Assembly: GCA_004297165.1 (NCBI GenBank)
Contig: SCUJ01000006.1
Coordinates: forward strand, 1,364,464-1,428,463
Reading direction: 5' to 3'
From: Gammaproteobacteria bacterium
GTDB lineage: Bacteria; Pseudomonadota; Gammaproteobacteria; Eutrophobiales; Eutrophobiaceae
DNA length: 64,000 bases
Both the position numbers and the translations under genes were made by a program. Below are positions 16,957 through 26,182 of this stretch, one piece after another. The notes beneath the pieces were generated by a model. The model ran no database searches. It saw only the letters and a list, made by a program, of their open reading frames with translations, and was not told where the DNA came from. How positions within the stretch are numbered: position 1 is the stretch's first letter; every line of letters starts with the position of its first letter.

Positions 16957-19392
16957 GTGACTCTTAAACAAGCATACGATGCAACCCTCTTCAGCGGCTT
17001 GCCCTTCGAGCCCCCTCACACGGCGGTGGAGAAGGATGCCGCGAAGACGCTGCGCCAACTGCGCAATTTCCACTATTACGGGATCCTGGAGCCGGGAACG
17101 CAACCGGGGCCCGCGGGGGTTCCGGCGCTGCTGCATCCCTATCTCGACCTCGGCAGCGTGCGGCACGATTATCCCGTCTGTCTGGACGAGCAGGCCGGCG
17201 CGACCGTCCCGGTGCAATCGCTCACGCAACTCATGGATGAACTCATCAAGCACACCGCGGCTGCGGGTGACGAAGGCGAACGGCTGAAACGCCACGTCTA
17301 TCAATTGGAATCCGTGATCCGCAAACTGACCGAGACCGGCGCCGCCGCCGGGCTGCTGGGCCTCTGGGATCTCGCGGCCAAGAGCCTCACCGGCGCCGCG
17401 CAGCATGACCGCGACAAACAGGACCTGCTGCGGGAGAACCTGAGCAAGGCCCGCCGTTTGATCAAGCGCGACCTGACGGTGCTGGGCTGCGAAGGCGGCG
17501 TCGCCGAACGCATCCTGCGCGCGGAGGCCGCCGCCGACTGGCGGGTGCGTTGCGCGGACTGGCGCAAGGAACTCGCCGCGCTCATGCAACAGCTTCAGGA
17601 CATCCTCGACGCCGATTTCAATCAATCGCCGGAGGCCCGGAGCGCGAATCACCTCAGCAAGTCCAGCGGCACGACGGATCACGAGATCGACTTCGGCGAA
17701 CTCTCCTCCATCCTCGCCGCAAGCAAACAGGATTTCCGGCTGCCGGCCGAACGCAGAAGTCGCATAACGGAAACCCTGCAAACCCTCAAACGGGTCCAGC
17801 CCATCTTCGCCGAATCCAGCGCCGGACAAACCCTGCCCTTCGCCCTCCCCGCGATCTGCGCGAGCGCCGCCGAGGCCCTGCACCGCCAGCAGGAGATCAT
17901 GGGCGCGATGACGGATTTCTTCCGCGCGGTGAACATCGCCCGCCTCGAAGCGGGGAACCATTATCGCGAAACGGTGCATGATGCCTACTTCAAGGGCTAT
18001 GCGGTCAATCATCTGACCGAGAACGAATTGCGGCTGTGTCCGCAAGTCATGCTCAGCCTGCGCAGCAGCCAACTGGATAAATCGGATTGCGCGCTGCTTC
18101 TCGACATCCTCAACTCCGCCGCGGCGATCAAAACGCTCCTGCAGATCGATGATCTGACCAACGATGCGCCCGCCCTGGGAGGACTCCTCGGTTGGACCGC
18201 GCGGCTCGGCAACATGGCGCTCGCGCTGGCGAACGGTTACATACTGCAAACGTCTGTCTCCCGCCTCAACCTGCTGCAAAGCGGCATCCAGGCTGGCCTG
18301 AAATCCGACGGACCGGCCCTGTTCTGCGTCTATGCCGGCGGTAGCGAAAACCGCTCCGCACTCCCCGCCTACCTCGATGCGGCGGCAGCGACCGAGTCCA
18401 GGGTCTTACCGGCGTTCACCTATGACCCTGCCAGGGGAGACACGCTCAAGGTACGCCTCGAAATACAGGCCAATCCCCAGAACGACCAGGTATGGACCTG
18501 CGAATCCTTCGCCTTCCGGACGGCAACCGGCGACGATGCCGCCATCGAACTCGCCTTCACGCCCGCGGACTTCCTGTGCTGCGATCGGCGTCTCGCCGGT
18601 CAGTTCTGGGATGTGCCGGCGGCGCTCTGGCATGAGCAGATGATCCCCTTGCAGGATTATCTGGCGCAGGGACGCGAGGCCGCCAGGTCCGGCATTCCCT
18701 ATCTTCGCACCGTCGATGAGGAAGGGCTTATCCACCGGGTCGCAGTGACGCGCGCCGTGGTCGCGACCGTGCTGCAATGCCTCTCCGCCTGGAGACACAT
18801 GCAGGAGGTCGGCGGCATCAACAATTCCTACACGGCACATCAGGTGGCGCAGGAAAAGGCGCGCCTGGAGGCGGAACAACAGGCGGCGATCAAGGCCCTC
18901 GAAGAGCAGTACAGCCGGCAGCTCGATCAGGATCTGGGTCAATTGACCGAGGAGATCGTTCAGCGCATCGCCTCGCAACTGGTCCAGGGCGCGACTGGCG
19001 TGGTCCAGGCCGCGGCTGGCGTTACCGCGCGGATCGCACGGCCGGCGGTAAAGGAAGCCGCCCCGGCGGTGGAAGCCGCCGAGCCGGCGGCGCCCGACAA
19101 GGCCCCGGCGGCGGACGAGGACGAAGAAGGCGAGGCGGTATCGTTGGATGCCGCATACATCGAGACACCGCGCTGCACCACCTGCGATGAGTGCACCAAA
19201 CTCAATCCGCTGATCTTCGCCTACGATTCCAACAAGCAGGCATTCATCAAGGACGCCGCCGCGGGACCGTACAAGGATCTCGTCAAGGCGGCGGAGAAAT
19301 GCCCGGTGAAGATCATTCATCCCGGCAAACCGCTGAATCCCGCCGAGCCGCATCTGGACGATCTCATCAAGCGCGCCGAGCCGTTCATGTAA
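16957..19392 (+). CDS. Large PFOR-related protein with C-terminal ferredoxin domain
   Basis: 811 residues, GTG start. Residues 1-420 are mostly helical and not recognised. Residues about 428-625 resemble the C-terminal part of the second large protein of this operon (ILQTSVSRLNLLQSGI...GPALFCVYAG, and PADFLCCDRRL to WRHMQEVGG). That part is reminiscent of the end of the pyruvate:ferredoxin oxidoreductase beta domain, but no GDG TPP motif is present. A charged coiled-coil-like stretch (about 628-670) and an Ala/Pro/Glu linker follow. Cys740, Cys743, Cys746 and Cys782-Pro form one ferredoxin-type 4Fe-4S site. It lies directly before rnfB. I propose an electron-transfer subunit between KorAB and Rnf; the function is unproven. 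Confidence 0.6.
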   Translation: MTLKQAYDATLFSGLPFEPPHTAVEKDAAKTLRQLRNFHYYGILEPGTQPGPAGVPALLHPYLDLGSVRHDYPVCLDEQAGATVPVQSLTQLMDELIKHTAAAGDEGERLKRHVYQLESVIRKLTETGAAAGLLGLWDLAAKSLTGAAQHDRDKQDLLRENLSKARRLIKRDLTVLGCEGGVAERILRAEAAADWRVRCADWRKELAALMQQLQDILDADFNQSPEARSANHLSKSSGTTDHEIDFGELSSILAASKQDFRLPAERRSRITETLQTLKRVQPIFAESSAGQTLPFALPAICASAAEALHRQQEIMGAMTDFFRAVNIARLEAGNHYRETVHDAYFKGYAVNHLTENELRLCPQVMLSLRSSQLDKSDCALLLDILNSAAAIKTLLQIDDLTNDAPALGGLLGWTARLGNMALALANGYILQTSVSRLNLLQSGIQAGLKSDGPALFCVYAGGSENRSALPAYLDAAAATESRVLPAFTYDPARGDTLKVRLEIQANPQNDQVWTCESFAFRTATGDDAAIELAFTPADFLCCDRRLAGQFWDVPAALWHEQMIPLQDYLAQGREAARSGIPYLRTVDEEGLIHRVAVTRAVVATVLQCLSAWRHMQEVGGINNSYTAHQVAQEKARLEAEQQAAIKALEEQYSRQLDQDLGQLTEEIVQRIASQLVQGATGVVQAAAGVTARIARPAVKEAAPAVEAAEPAAPDKAPAADEDEEGEAVSLDAAYIETPRCTTCDECTKLNPLIFAYDSNKQAFIKDAAAGPYKDLVKAAEKCPVKIIHPGKPLNPAEPHLDDLIKRAEPFM

Positions 19393-19405
19393 GCAGGTAT
19401 CGCCC

Positions 19406-20248
19406 TTGATCGAAGGAATCACCGCCATCGGATTCCTGGTCGTCCTGGCCAGCCTCCTCGGCGTTATTCTCGCGGTGGCGAACGCGCGACTGAAGATCTT
19501 CGAAGATCCCCGGATCGACAAGGTCCAGGAGATGCTGCCCGGCACCAACTGCGGGGCCTGCGGCATGCCGGGCTGCCGGGTGTTTGCCGAGCAGGCCGTG
19601 GCCGGCGCCATCCAGCCGAGCCAGTGCCGCGTGGGCGGACCGGAGACTGCGGCGATCGTCGCCGGTTACCTCGGCGTGGACGCGGGCGATGTCGAGAAGG
19701 AAGTCGCGCGGCTCATGTGCGCCGGCGGGACCAACGTCGCCATCCAGATGGCAGAATACGTCGGCTATCCCACCTGCCAGTCCGCCACCGCGGTGGCGGG
19801 CGGCGGCAAGGGTTGCCGTTATGGCTGTCTCGGTTTCGGCGATTGCAAGGCCGTATGCGATTTTGACGCCATCGTCATGAGCCCTACGGGCCTGCCGGTG
19901 ATCGATCCGGACAAATGCACGGCCTGCGGGGCCTGCGTGGAGATCTGTCCCAAGAAACTGATCGAGCTGCGCCCGTTGAAACAGCGTCTGCTGGTGCAGT
20001 GCAAATCGGAACTGGCCGGCGACGGGATCCTCGCCTTGTGCAAGGTCGCCTGCACGGCCTGCGGCAAGTGCGTGGCGGACGCCCCGCCGGGTCTGCTCAA
20101 GATGAAGAAGAACCTGCCGGTCATCACCGACGAATTGATACATCTGCAAGCCCGTGATGCCACGTTGCGCTGCCCCACCGGGGCCATCACCTGGCTGAAC
20201 GACCAGACTTCCGCCGTTGCCAAGAAGGAGCCGGATCATGTGGTTTAA
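19406..20248 (+). CDS. rnfB: Rnf complex subunit B
   Basis: 280 residues, TTG start. An N-terminal membrane helix is followed by the RnfB Fe-S motif GTNCGACGMPGCRVFA (residues about 48-64), further cysteines (CRYGCLGFGDCKAVC), a ferredoxin motif CTACGACVEICPKK, and a last cluster region (CKVACTACGKCVAD and CPTGAI). RnfB accepts electrons from ferredoxin and passes them into the Rnf membrane complex, which couples ferredoxin:NAD oxidoreduction to an ion gradient. Unusually, it is separated from rnfC-A by a 4.6-kb PFOR-like gene whose start overlaps its last codons. Confidence 0.92.
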   Translation: MIEGITAIGFLVVLASLLGVILAVANARLKIFEDPRIDKVQEMLPGTNCGACGMPGCRVFAEQAVAGAIQPSQCRVGGPETAAIVAGYLGVDAGDVEKEVARLMCAGGTNVAIQMAEYVGYPTCQSATAVAGGGKGCRYGCLGFGDCKAVCDFDAIVMSPTGLPVIDPDKCTACGACVEICPKKLIELRPLKQRLLVQCKSELAGDGILALCKVACTACGKCVADAPPGLLKMKKNLPVITDELIHLQARDATLRCPTGAITWLNDQTSAVAKKEPDHVV

Positions 20249-23200
20249 GCGATCGTCCCCCGGAAAGAACGAGACCTATCCGATGGCCGGAATGAATCAC
20301 TATCTGGATGGACAGACGGCCGCCGCCACGGCGGCCAGCCAGGCAGGCGCCGTCCTGCTGGTGCGCGAAACGGCTGAATTCAATCACGTCAGAAATCGCC
20401 TGCAACACCCGCCGGCAGGCGGGAAACAGACCTTTCCCGACTATTTGCGGCAGGCGGAAGCGCCCGCCACCTTGCTCAACCGCGCCGCGGGTCTTGCCGC
20501 CACCGGGCAGCGCTGCACGGTATTGACGGACAGCCTGTCCGGACTGCGGGATGCCTTGCCCGCCATTGCTGGTCGCCGCCTCCCTCTGGTCGCCCATCTG
20601 GCAGCCAGGGCAACGAATCGCCAGGCCCAGTCCCGGCAGGGCGGGCACGATGAATATCACGCCGTGGCGTCCGCCGGGTGGTTTCAGTTTTTTGCGGCCT
20701 CGCCGCAGGAGGTCGTGGATCTGGGGTTCATCGCCCAGCGCCTCGCGGAGGCTGCGCTGACCCCCGGACTGGTGGCGCAGGACTGTTTCGTCACCAGTCA
20801 CGGGATCCGGCTGCTGCAGATGCCCGGCATGGAATGCATCGAGGCCTTCCTGGGGCGCGCGGATGATTTGATTCCCGCGCCGACGCCCGCCCAGGCCATG
20901 CTGTTCGGCGATCAGCGCAGGCGCGTGCCGGTGTTGATCAACCTGGACGCCCCGGCGGGTCTGGGTCTCTCCCAGGATCAGGAAAGTTTCTTCGCTGCCG
21001 CCGCCGCGCAACGGCCATTCTTCGCCGAGCATATCGAAGGACTCGCCGCACAGGCGATGCATGCCTATGGGGAATTGACCGGCAGATTCCATGCCCCCCT
21101 CTCCGGGTACCGCGCGGAAGACGCCGAATATCTGGTGCTGGCGCAGGGGGCGATCACGCTGGAACTGCGGGGCCTGGTGGACTGGCTCCGCGCCGAGGTC
21201 GGGATCAAGGCAGGCGTCGTGGGCCTGACCATGCTCCGGCCCTTCCCCGGTGGGAAGCTCTCGCAGATCCTCAAAGGCAAAAAGGCCCTGACCGTCCTGG
21301 AGCGCATCGATCAACCGCTGGCCGAGGACCTGCCCTTGCTCGCCGAGGTGCGATCCGCCCTGGACAAGGCCCACGAGAATGCCAAGGTCCAGGGGGCAAC
21401 GCGCCCTTACCCCGATTATGCCGCATACGACCGTCCCGCCGATCGCCCGACCCTGTATTCCGGGATCTATAGCCTCGGCGCGGAACTGCCGACCACAGCC
21501 CTGCTGCATGCCGTTTTCACGAGCATGACGCAACCCGGCGGCAGCCAGAGATTTTATCTCGGTAATTTCTTCACCACGCCCGACCGGCGTTTTCCCCATC
21601 TCCAGGCGACCGGTCAGCGGATCCTGCGGGACTATCCGGGGATCCAGCAGAACTCGCTCGCGCCCGTTGCTGTTCCGGTCACGTCCACCTCCGGGACACG
21701 CACCATCCGGCTCCTCTCGGATAGCGCCCAGCGCGGGCTTGCCGCGGTCAATACGCTCGCCCGGGGACTCGCCTACATCCACAACTGGAAGGTCAGCACC
21801 TTCCCGGACCACGGGTATGACGAGACGCTCGGGGAAGGCGCGATTGCCTGGCAATATTCCATGGATGCAACGCTCGCTGGTCCTGGACCCGATCATTGCG
21901 ACATCCTGCTGGCCTGTACCCCGGATCGACTCAACCAGCCGTCGACATACGCATCCGTGGCGGAAAAAGGCGTCATCATCGTGCAGACGGAAGGCGCGCC
22001 TCAGGACCTCTGGAACCGCTTCAGCCCGGACCTCAAGGAATGGATCCGCAAACGGCAATTGAGTTTAAAAACCATCGCTCCGGCGCTTCGCCATCACTCG
22101 GCGGTGACCGATGACCTGACGGCCTGGCGACTGCTCGGCGCGGGACTCGAAGGCGTACGGGAACTCGGCGCCGAAGGCCCCGGCACGCTCGGCGAATTCA
22201 TCGACAATCAGTTGCAGGTGGATCACGGTCAGAGCGCCGAGACCGCCTCCGCCTGTCTCAAGGCCCTCCGAGAGGCCGGCAACCAGCTTGTCACCCTCAA
22301 CTGGCAACGGCTCGAGGACAACCGCGAGCCGATCGCGGAGGCGGCAAGCCCCTGGAATCTCGCCGTCAGCGGCGATACTCAGGGCGATCTTTTTAATGCC
22401 CGCAGATTCTGGCACTCGGTGGGTTATCTCTACCGCACCGGAAGGATGGATCAATTGCCGGCGGACCCCATGCTGGCCACGGGGATCGTCCCTGCCGGCA
22501 GCGGCGCCGGCCGGGACCTGTCCGCGCAACATTATCGTCTGCCCGAATGGCAGCCGGAAAAATGCACCGGCTGCGGCGCTTGCTGGGGCCTGTGTCCCGA
22601 ATCCGCCCTGCCGTCCGCGTTGTACACCCCGCAAGCGCTGGTGGGTCACGCGCTGAAATCCCTGGAAGGCGAAGGCAAGACGCTGATTCAGATCAAGCGC
22701 ATTCAGGAGGCGCTCGGGAAGCAGGCATATCTGATCGCGCAACGGGATGGCCTCCATCAATTCACGCACCTCGACCAGCTCCTCGCGGAGGCCTTCCGCC
22801 AGTTGCTCGAGAAACTGTCCCTCGACGCCAAACAACAGGCGGCCTTGCGCGAGGAATTCAAGCTGTTGGAAGGCTATTTCGCCGGGTTCCGCGCCGCGCG
22901 AACGGAGACGTTCTTCGATGGCCTCCACGCAAAATCCAAGGGCAATGGCGCGCTGCTCGCCATCAGCCTGAATCCCGCCGCCTGCACCGCCTGCGGGCTG
23001 TGCGCGGCGGTATGTCCCGAGCAGGCCTTCGTCTGGATGAAGACATCGCCGGAGCGGCTCTCCTCCCTGCGGCAGAATTTCAGCTTGCAGATGCAGTTGC
23101 CGGAGACCGCCCCGGATCTGCTGGAGGCGGTATGCGAGGGCGGTTCGGAAAACACCACCTGCAACCGGCTCCTGCGCAAATCCGCCTATCTCGCGATGAG

Positions 23201-24836
23201 CGGGGGCGACGGTTCCGTACCGGGCAACCTCGCCAAGAGCGCCGCGCATAATATCGTCGCCGCCGTCGAGTCCGTGATGCAGCCGCGTTTCGCCCGCCAT
23301 AGCGAGGCACTCGGCAAGCTCAGCAAGGCCTTGATGGATGCGATCCAGGGCAAGCTGACGGAGGCGGTGAAGATCAACGATTTCGATGACTTCGCGCACA
23401 AACTGAGCCGCCTCGGCACAGGCGGCTTGACCACCGACAGACTCGTGAGCCTGGTCTCCGGGGACAGCGCCACGGGTCCGGAACACCAGGCGCGGATCCA
23501 GCGCATGACGGCATTGCTGGAACAGATCAGCGCCCTGCGTGAACGCTACGAGATCGGGGCCGGCCGGGAGCGGGCGCGGATGATCCTCGTCCTCGATCCC
23601 GAGGCGGGGCATTTGTGGAACGGGATCTATCCCTATAACCCCCACACCAATCCCTGGATCAGCCTGCAACCGGAAGAAACCGCCGGTCTCGCCGAAGGCC
23701 TGTACGAAGGGACCTGCAATACGCTGATCGGCGAACTCGCGCTCTGCCGCAGCGCCGCGGCGGAACTCCAGGAGGCCAATTTCAGCGCGGCGACACAGCC
23801 GATCGTCACGCCACTCTGCATGACAGAACTCACGCCTGAAGAACGCGGGCTACTGCCCCCCGTTTTAATACTCTGCCGCAGCAGGAGCCTCAACCACACC
23901 GGGCTGAGTCGGCTGCTCTCCGGCGCCGCTCCGATCCTGGTCGCCATGATCGAGGGCGATCCGCTGCCGCTCGTCCCCGGCAGCCGGACCTTCCACGGCG
24001 GGACGCAACCGGGTCTCCACGCCCTGCTCCATGCGGATGCATTTGTCGTACAGGCTTCAGCCGCGGATCCGGGGCGCCTCATCCAGGGGTGTGTGGCCGC
24101 CCTGGAACAAAATGAACCGGCGTTGTTCCATGTCCTCGCCCCGGAACATGCCGTGAATCCGGCCATCGCGGACCGGACCCTGGCCAATCTCAAACTCGCC
24201 GGGAAGAGCAGACTCTTCCCGGCCTTCACCGGACGCCGGGAGCAGGAAACCGCCTCGCTCCATCTCACGCTGCACAACCAGGAGGCCACGCACGCCGACT
24301 GGGCCGAAGATACGATCGTCTATCAGACCCCGGCCGGGACCGCGGGGTCGCTCGCGCGCCGGGTCACCCCGGCGGACTGGGCCTTGCAGACCGGTTCCCA
24401 TCCGGGGCATTTCCAAATCCTCGGCCTTGGTCACCTGAATGCGCAGATGCTGCCGCTCACGGATTATATCGAGCTGCCGCCTGAGCAACGCGAGGGCAAG
24501 GAGCCCTATATCCTTTTCGCCGACAGCACCCGGCAGGAGAAGGTCGCCGTCGTCTCCGCGGCCCTGGTGCAGGCGGTGTGTTACGCCCGCGACCGCTGGC
24601 GTCACCTGCAAGGCATTGCCGAACCATTACCGCGAGTCATGGCGACCGACTCGGAAGCGAAACCGACTGAGACTGTCGCGCCGCCTTCCACGCCTGATGC
24701 CGGGCAATCCGTGCAAACCCTGACGGAAAACCTGCTTGCCATGTGCGGCTACAGCGGCGACCCGGTTTACTTCAAGCGATCGCTCCGGGAGTTCCTCGGC
24801 CGGGGTCCCGGCGGATCGGGAGATGCGACCGGATGA
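20238..24836 (+). CDS. Giant PFOR-like protein with two 4Fe-4S motifs and no TPP signature
   Basis: 1532 residues, ATG at 20238 (AAGGAG upstream), overlapping the end of rnfB by 11 bp. The layout follows NifJ-type pyruvate:ferredoxin oxidoreductase: residues about 15-370 resemble domains I-II (HLAARATNRQAQ, VGLTMLRPFPGGKL), about 485-640 the gamma domain, then ferredoxin clusters at Cys776/779/782/786 and Cys916/919/922/926. The YPITP loop of domain I is missing. A lone GDG near residue 990 lacks the rest of the TPP motif. The last part (about 1269-1465) resembles the preceding 811-residue protein. It is probably an electron-transfer or scaffold subunit that lost decarboxylase chemistry. Confidence 0.65.
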   Translation: MWFKRSSPGKNETYPMAGMNHYLDGQTAAATAASQAGAVLLVRETAEFNHVRNRLQHPPAGGKQTFPDYLRQAEAPATLLNRAAGLAATGQRCTVLTDSLSGLRDALPAIAGRRLPLVAHLAARATNRQAQSRQGGHDEYHAVASAGWFQFFAASPQEVVDLGFIAQRLAEAALTPGLVAQDCFVTSHGIRLLQMPGMECIEAFLGRADDLIPAPTPAQAMLFGDQRRRVPVLINLDAPAGLGLSQDQESFFAAAAAQRPFFAEHIEGLAAQAMHAYGELTGRFHAPLSGYRAEDAEYLVLAQGAITLELRGLVDWLRAEVGIKAGVVGLTMLRPFPGGKLSQILKGKKALTVLERIDQPLAEDLPLLAEVRSALDKAHENAKVQGATRPYPDYAAYDRPADRPTLYSGIYSLGAELPTTALLHAVFTSMTQPGGSQRFYLGNFFTTPDRRFPHLQATGQRILRDYPGIQQNSLAPVAVPVTSTSGTRTIRLLSDSAQRGLAAVNTLARGLAYIHNWKVSTFPDHGYDETLGEGAIAWQYSMDATLAGPGPDHCDILLACTPDRLNQPSTYASVAEKGVIIVQTEGAPQDLWNRFSPDLKEWIRKRQLSLKTIAPALRHHSAVTDDLTAWRLLGAGLEGVRELGAEGPGTLGEFIDNQLQVDHGQSAETASACLKALREAGNQLVTLNWQRLEDNREPIAEAASPWNLAVSGDTQGDLFNARRFWHSVGYLYRTGRMDQLPADPMLATGIVPAGSGAGRDLSAQHYRLPEWQPEKCTGCGACWGLCPESALPSALYTPQALVGHALKSLEGEGKTLIQIKRIQEALGKQAYLIAQRDGLHQFTHLDQLLAEAFRQLLEKLSLDAKQQAALREEFKLLEGYFAGFRAARTETFFDGLHAKSKGNGALLAISLNPAACTACGLCAAVCPEQAFVWMKTSPERLSSLRQNFSLQMQLPETAPDLLEAVCEGGSENTTCNRLLRKSAYLAMSGGDGSVPGNLAKSAAHNIVAAVESVMQPRFARHSEALGKLSKALMDAIQGKLTEAVKINDFDDFAHKLSRLGTGGLTTDRLVSLVSGDSATGPEHQARIQRMTALLEQISALRERYEIGAGRERARMILVLDPEAGHLWNGIYPYNPHTNPWISLQPEETAGLAEGLYEGTCNTLIGELALCRSAAAELQEANFSAATQPIVTPLCMTELTPEERGLLPPVLILCRSRSLNHTGLSRLLSGAAPILVAMIEGDPLPLVPGSRTFHGGTQPGLHALLHADAFVVQASAADPGRLIQGCVAALEQNEPALFHVLAPEHAVNPAIADRTLANLKLAGKSRLFPAFTGRREQETASLHLTLHNQEATHADWAEDTIVYQTPAGTAGSLARRVTPADWALQTGSHPGHFQILGLGHLNAQMLPLTDYIELPPEQREGKEPYILFADSTRQEKVAVVSAALVQAVCYARDRWRHLQGIAEPLPRVMATDSEAKPTETVAPPSTPDAGQSVQTLTENLLAMCGYSGDPVYFKRSLREFLGRGPGGSGDATG

Positions 24837-26182
24837 CGGCCACTGCCGCAGCGCAGACCTTCCGCCACGGGATTCACCCCGGCGAAAACAAGGAACTCAC
24901 CGCGGGTCGCTTGATCGAACGGATGCCGTTCCCCGAAGAGGTGGTGCTGCCCCTGTCCCAGCATCTCGGCGCGCCGTCCCGGCCGATCGTCGAGGTGGGC
25001 GAGAAGGTCTACCGCGGGCAGATAATCGCCCTCGCCGACGGGTATGTCTCCGTCCCGCTCCATGCCTCGGCAACCGGCCGCGTCACCGCCATCGCCAAAC
25101 GTCCCCATCCGGGCGGCAAGCCGCAGGAGGCGATCGTCATCGCCTGCGACCCGACCTCGCCCCAGACCCTCTACAACGAAGGGGCGCTGTCCTGGGAACA
25201 CCTGAACAAGAACGAGGTCCTGACGGCGATCCAGAACGGCGGTTTTGTGGGTCTCGGCGGCGCCGCCTTTCCCACCCATGTCAAATTCTCAATCCCGCGT
25301 GGGAAGCGCGTACAATTTTTTCTGGTGAACGGTTGCGAGTGCGAGCCTTACCTCACCACCGATCACCGCATCATGCTGGAATTCGGCGATTCCATCCTGC
25401 TCGGGATCCGCATCCTGCAAAAGATGCTCGGCGCGGAGAAGACCATCTTCGGCGTGGAGGACAACAAGTGGGACGCCATCCGCTCGCTGCGGGAGAAGAT
25501 CCCGTCCGATCTGCCCTGCGACATCATCTCCCTGGAGTCCAAATACCCGCAGGGCGCGGAAAAGATGCTGATCACCGCGATGCTGCAACGCGAGGTTCCG
25601 AGCGGACGGCTGCCCATCGATGTGCAGGTGGTGGTCAGCAATGTGGGCACGGTGGCCGGGATCGGCGACATGTTCGCCTACGGCCAGCCGCTGATCGAGC
25701 GGATCGTCACTGTGACCGGTCCGGGGATCCGCAAACCCGCCACCCTCATGATCCCGCTCGGGACCCGGTTGCGCGATGTCATCGATCACTGCGGCGGACT
25801 CACCGACGACATCCGCCAGGTCCTGCTCGGCGGCCCGATGATGGGCACGCCCCAGTTCGATCTCGAAGTGCCGGTCATGAAAGGCACTTCAGGAATACTT
25901 TGTCTGACCCAATCCCAGGCCCCTTCCCGCCGGGAGTATCCCTGCATCCGCTGCTCGGCCTGTCTGGACGCGTGCCCCGTCTTCCTCAACCCCAGCGCGC
26001 TGGGGTCGCTGGCCCGCTCCGCCAAATATGAGCAAATGCTCGCCTATCACATCATGGACTGCATCGAGTGCGGATCCTGCTCGTATGTCTGCCCGTCGAA
26101 CATCCCGCTGGTCCAGCGCTTTCGGGTCAGCAAGGGTCTGTTGCGGATGAAGCAGGCCAAAGAGAAAGCGAGGACCAATTGA
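24833..26182 (+). CDS. rnfC: Rnf complex subunit C
   Basis: About 449 residues. The start overlaps the stop of the PFOR-like gene (ATGA). It carries the NADH/FMN-binding region shared with NuoF (GLGGAAFPTHVK and FLVNGCECEPYLTTD) and two ferredoxin motifs (CIRCSACLDACPVFLNP and CIECGSCSYVCPSNIPLV). RnfC is the peripheral subunit that reacts with NAD(H). Translational coupling to the upstream gene argues that the PFOR-like protein and Rnf work together. Confidence 0.93.
   Translation: MTATAAAQTFRHGIHPGENKELTAGRLIERMPFPEEVVLPLSQHLGAPSRPIVEVGEKVYRGQIIALADGYVSVPLHASATGRVTAIAKRPHPGGKPQEAIVIACDPTSPQTLYNEGALSWEHLNKNEVLTAIQNGGFVGLGGAAFPTHVKFSIPRGKRVQFFLVNGCECEPYLTTDHRIMLEFGDSILLGIRILQKMLGAEKTIFGVEDNKWDAIRSLREKIPSDLPCDIISLESKYPQGAEKMLITAMLQREVPSGRLPIDVQVVVSNVGTVAGIGDMFAYGQPLIERIVTVTGPGIRKPATLMIPLGTRLRDVIDHCGGLTDDIRQVLLGGPMMGTPQFDLEVPVMKGTSGILCLTQSQAPSRREYPCIRCSACLDACPVFLNPSALGSLARSAKYEQMLAYHIMDCIECGSCSYVCPSNIPLVQRFRVSKGLLRMKQAKEKARTN

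Noticed and set aside
24736-26031. 431-codon plus-strand frame overlapping rnfC
   Set aside because: Composition is Arg/Gly/Pro-rich shadow coding, and rnfC is certain in the other frame.
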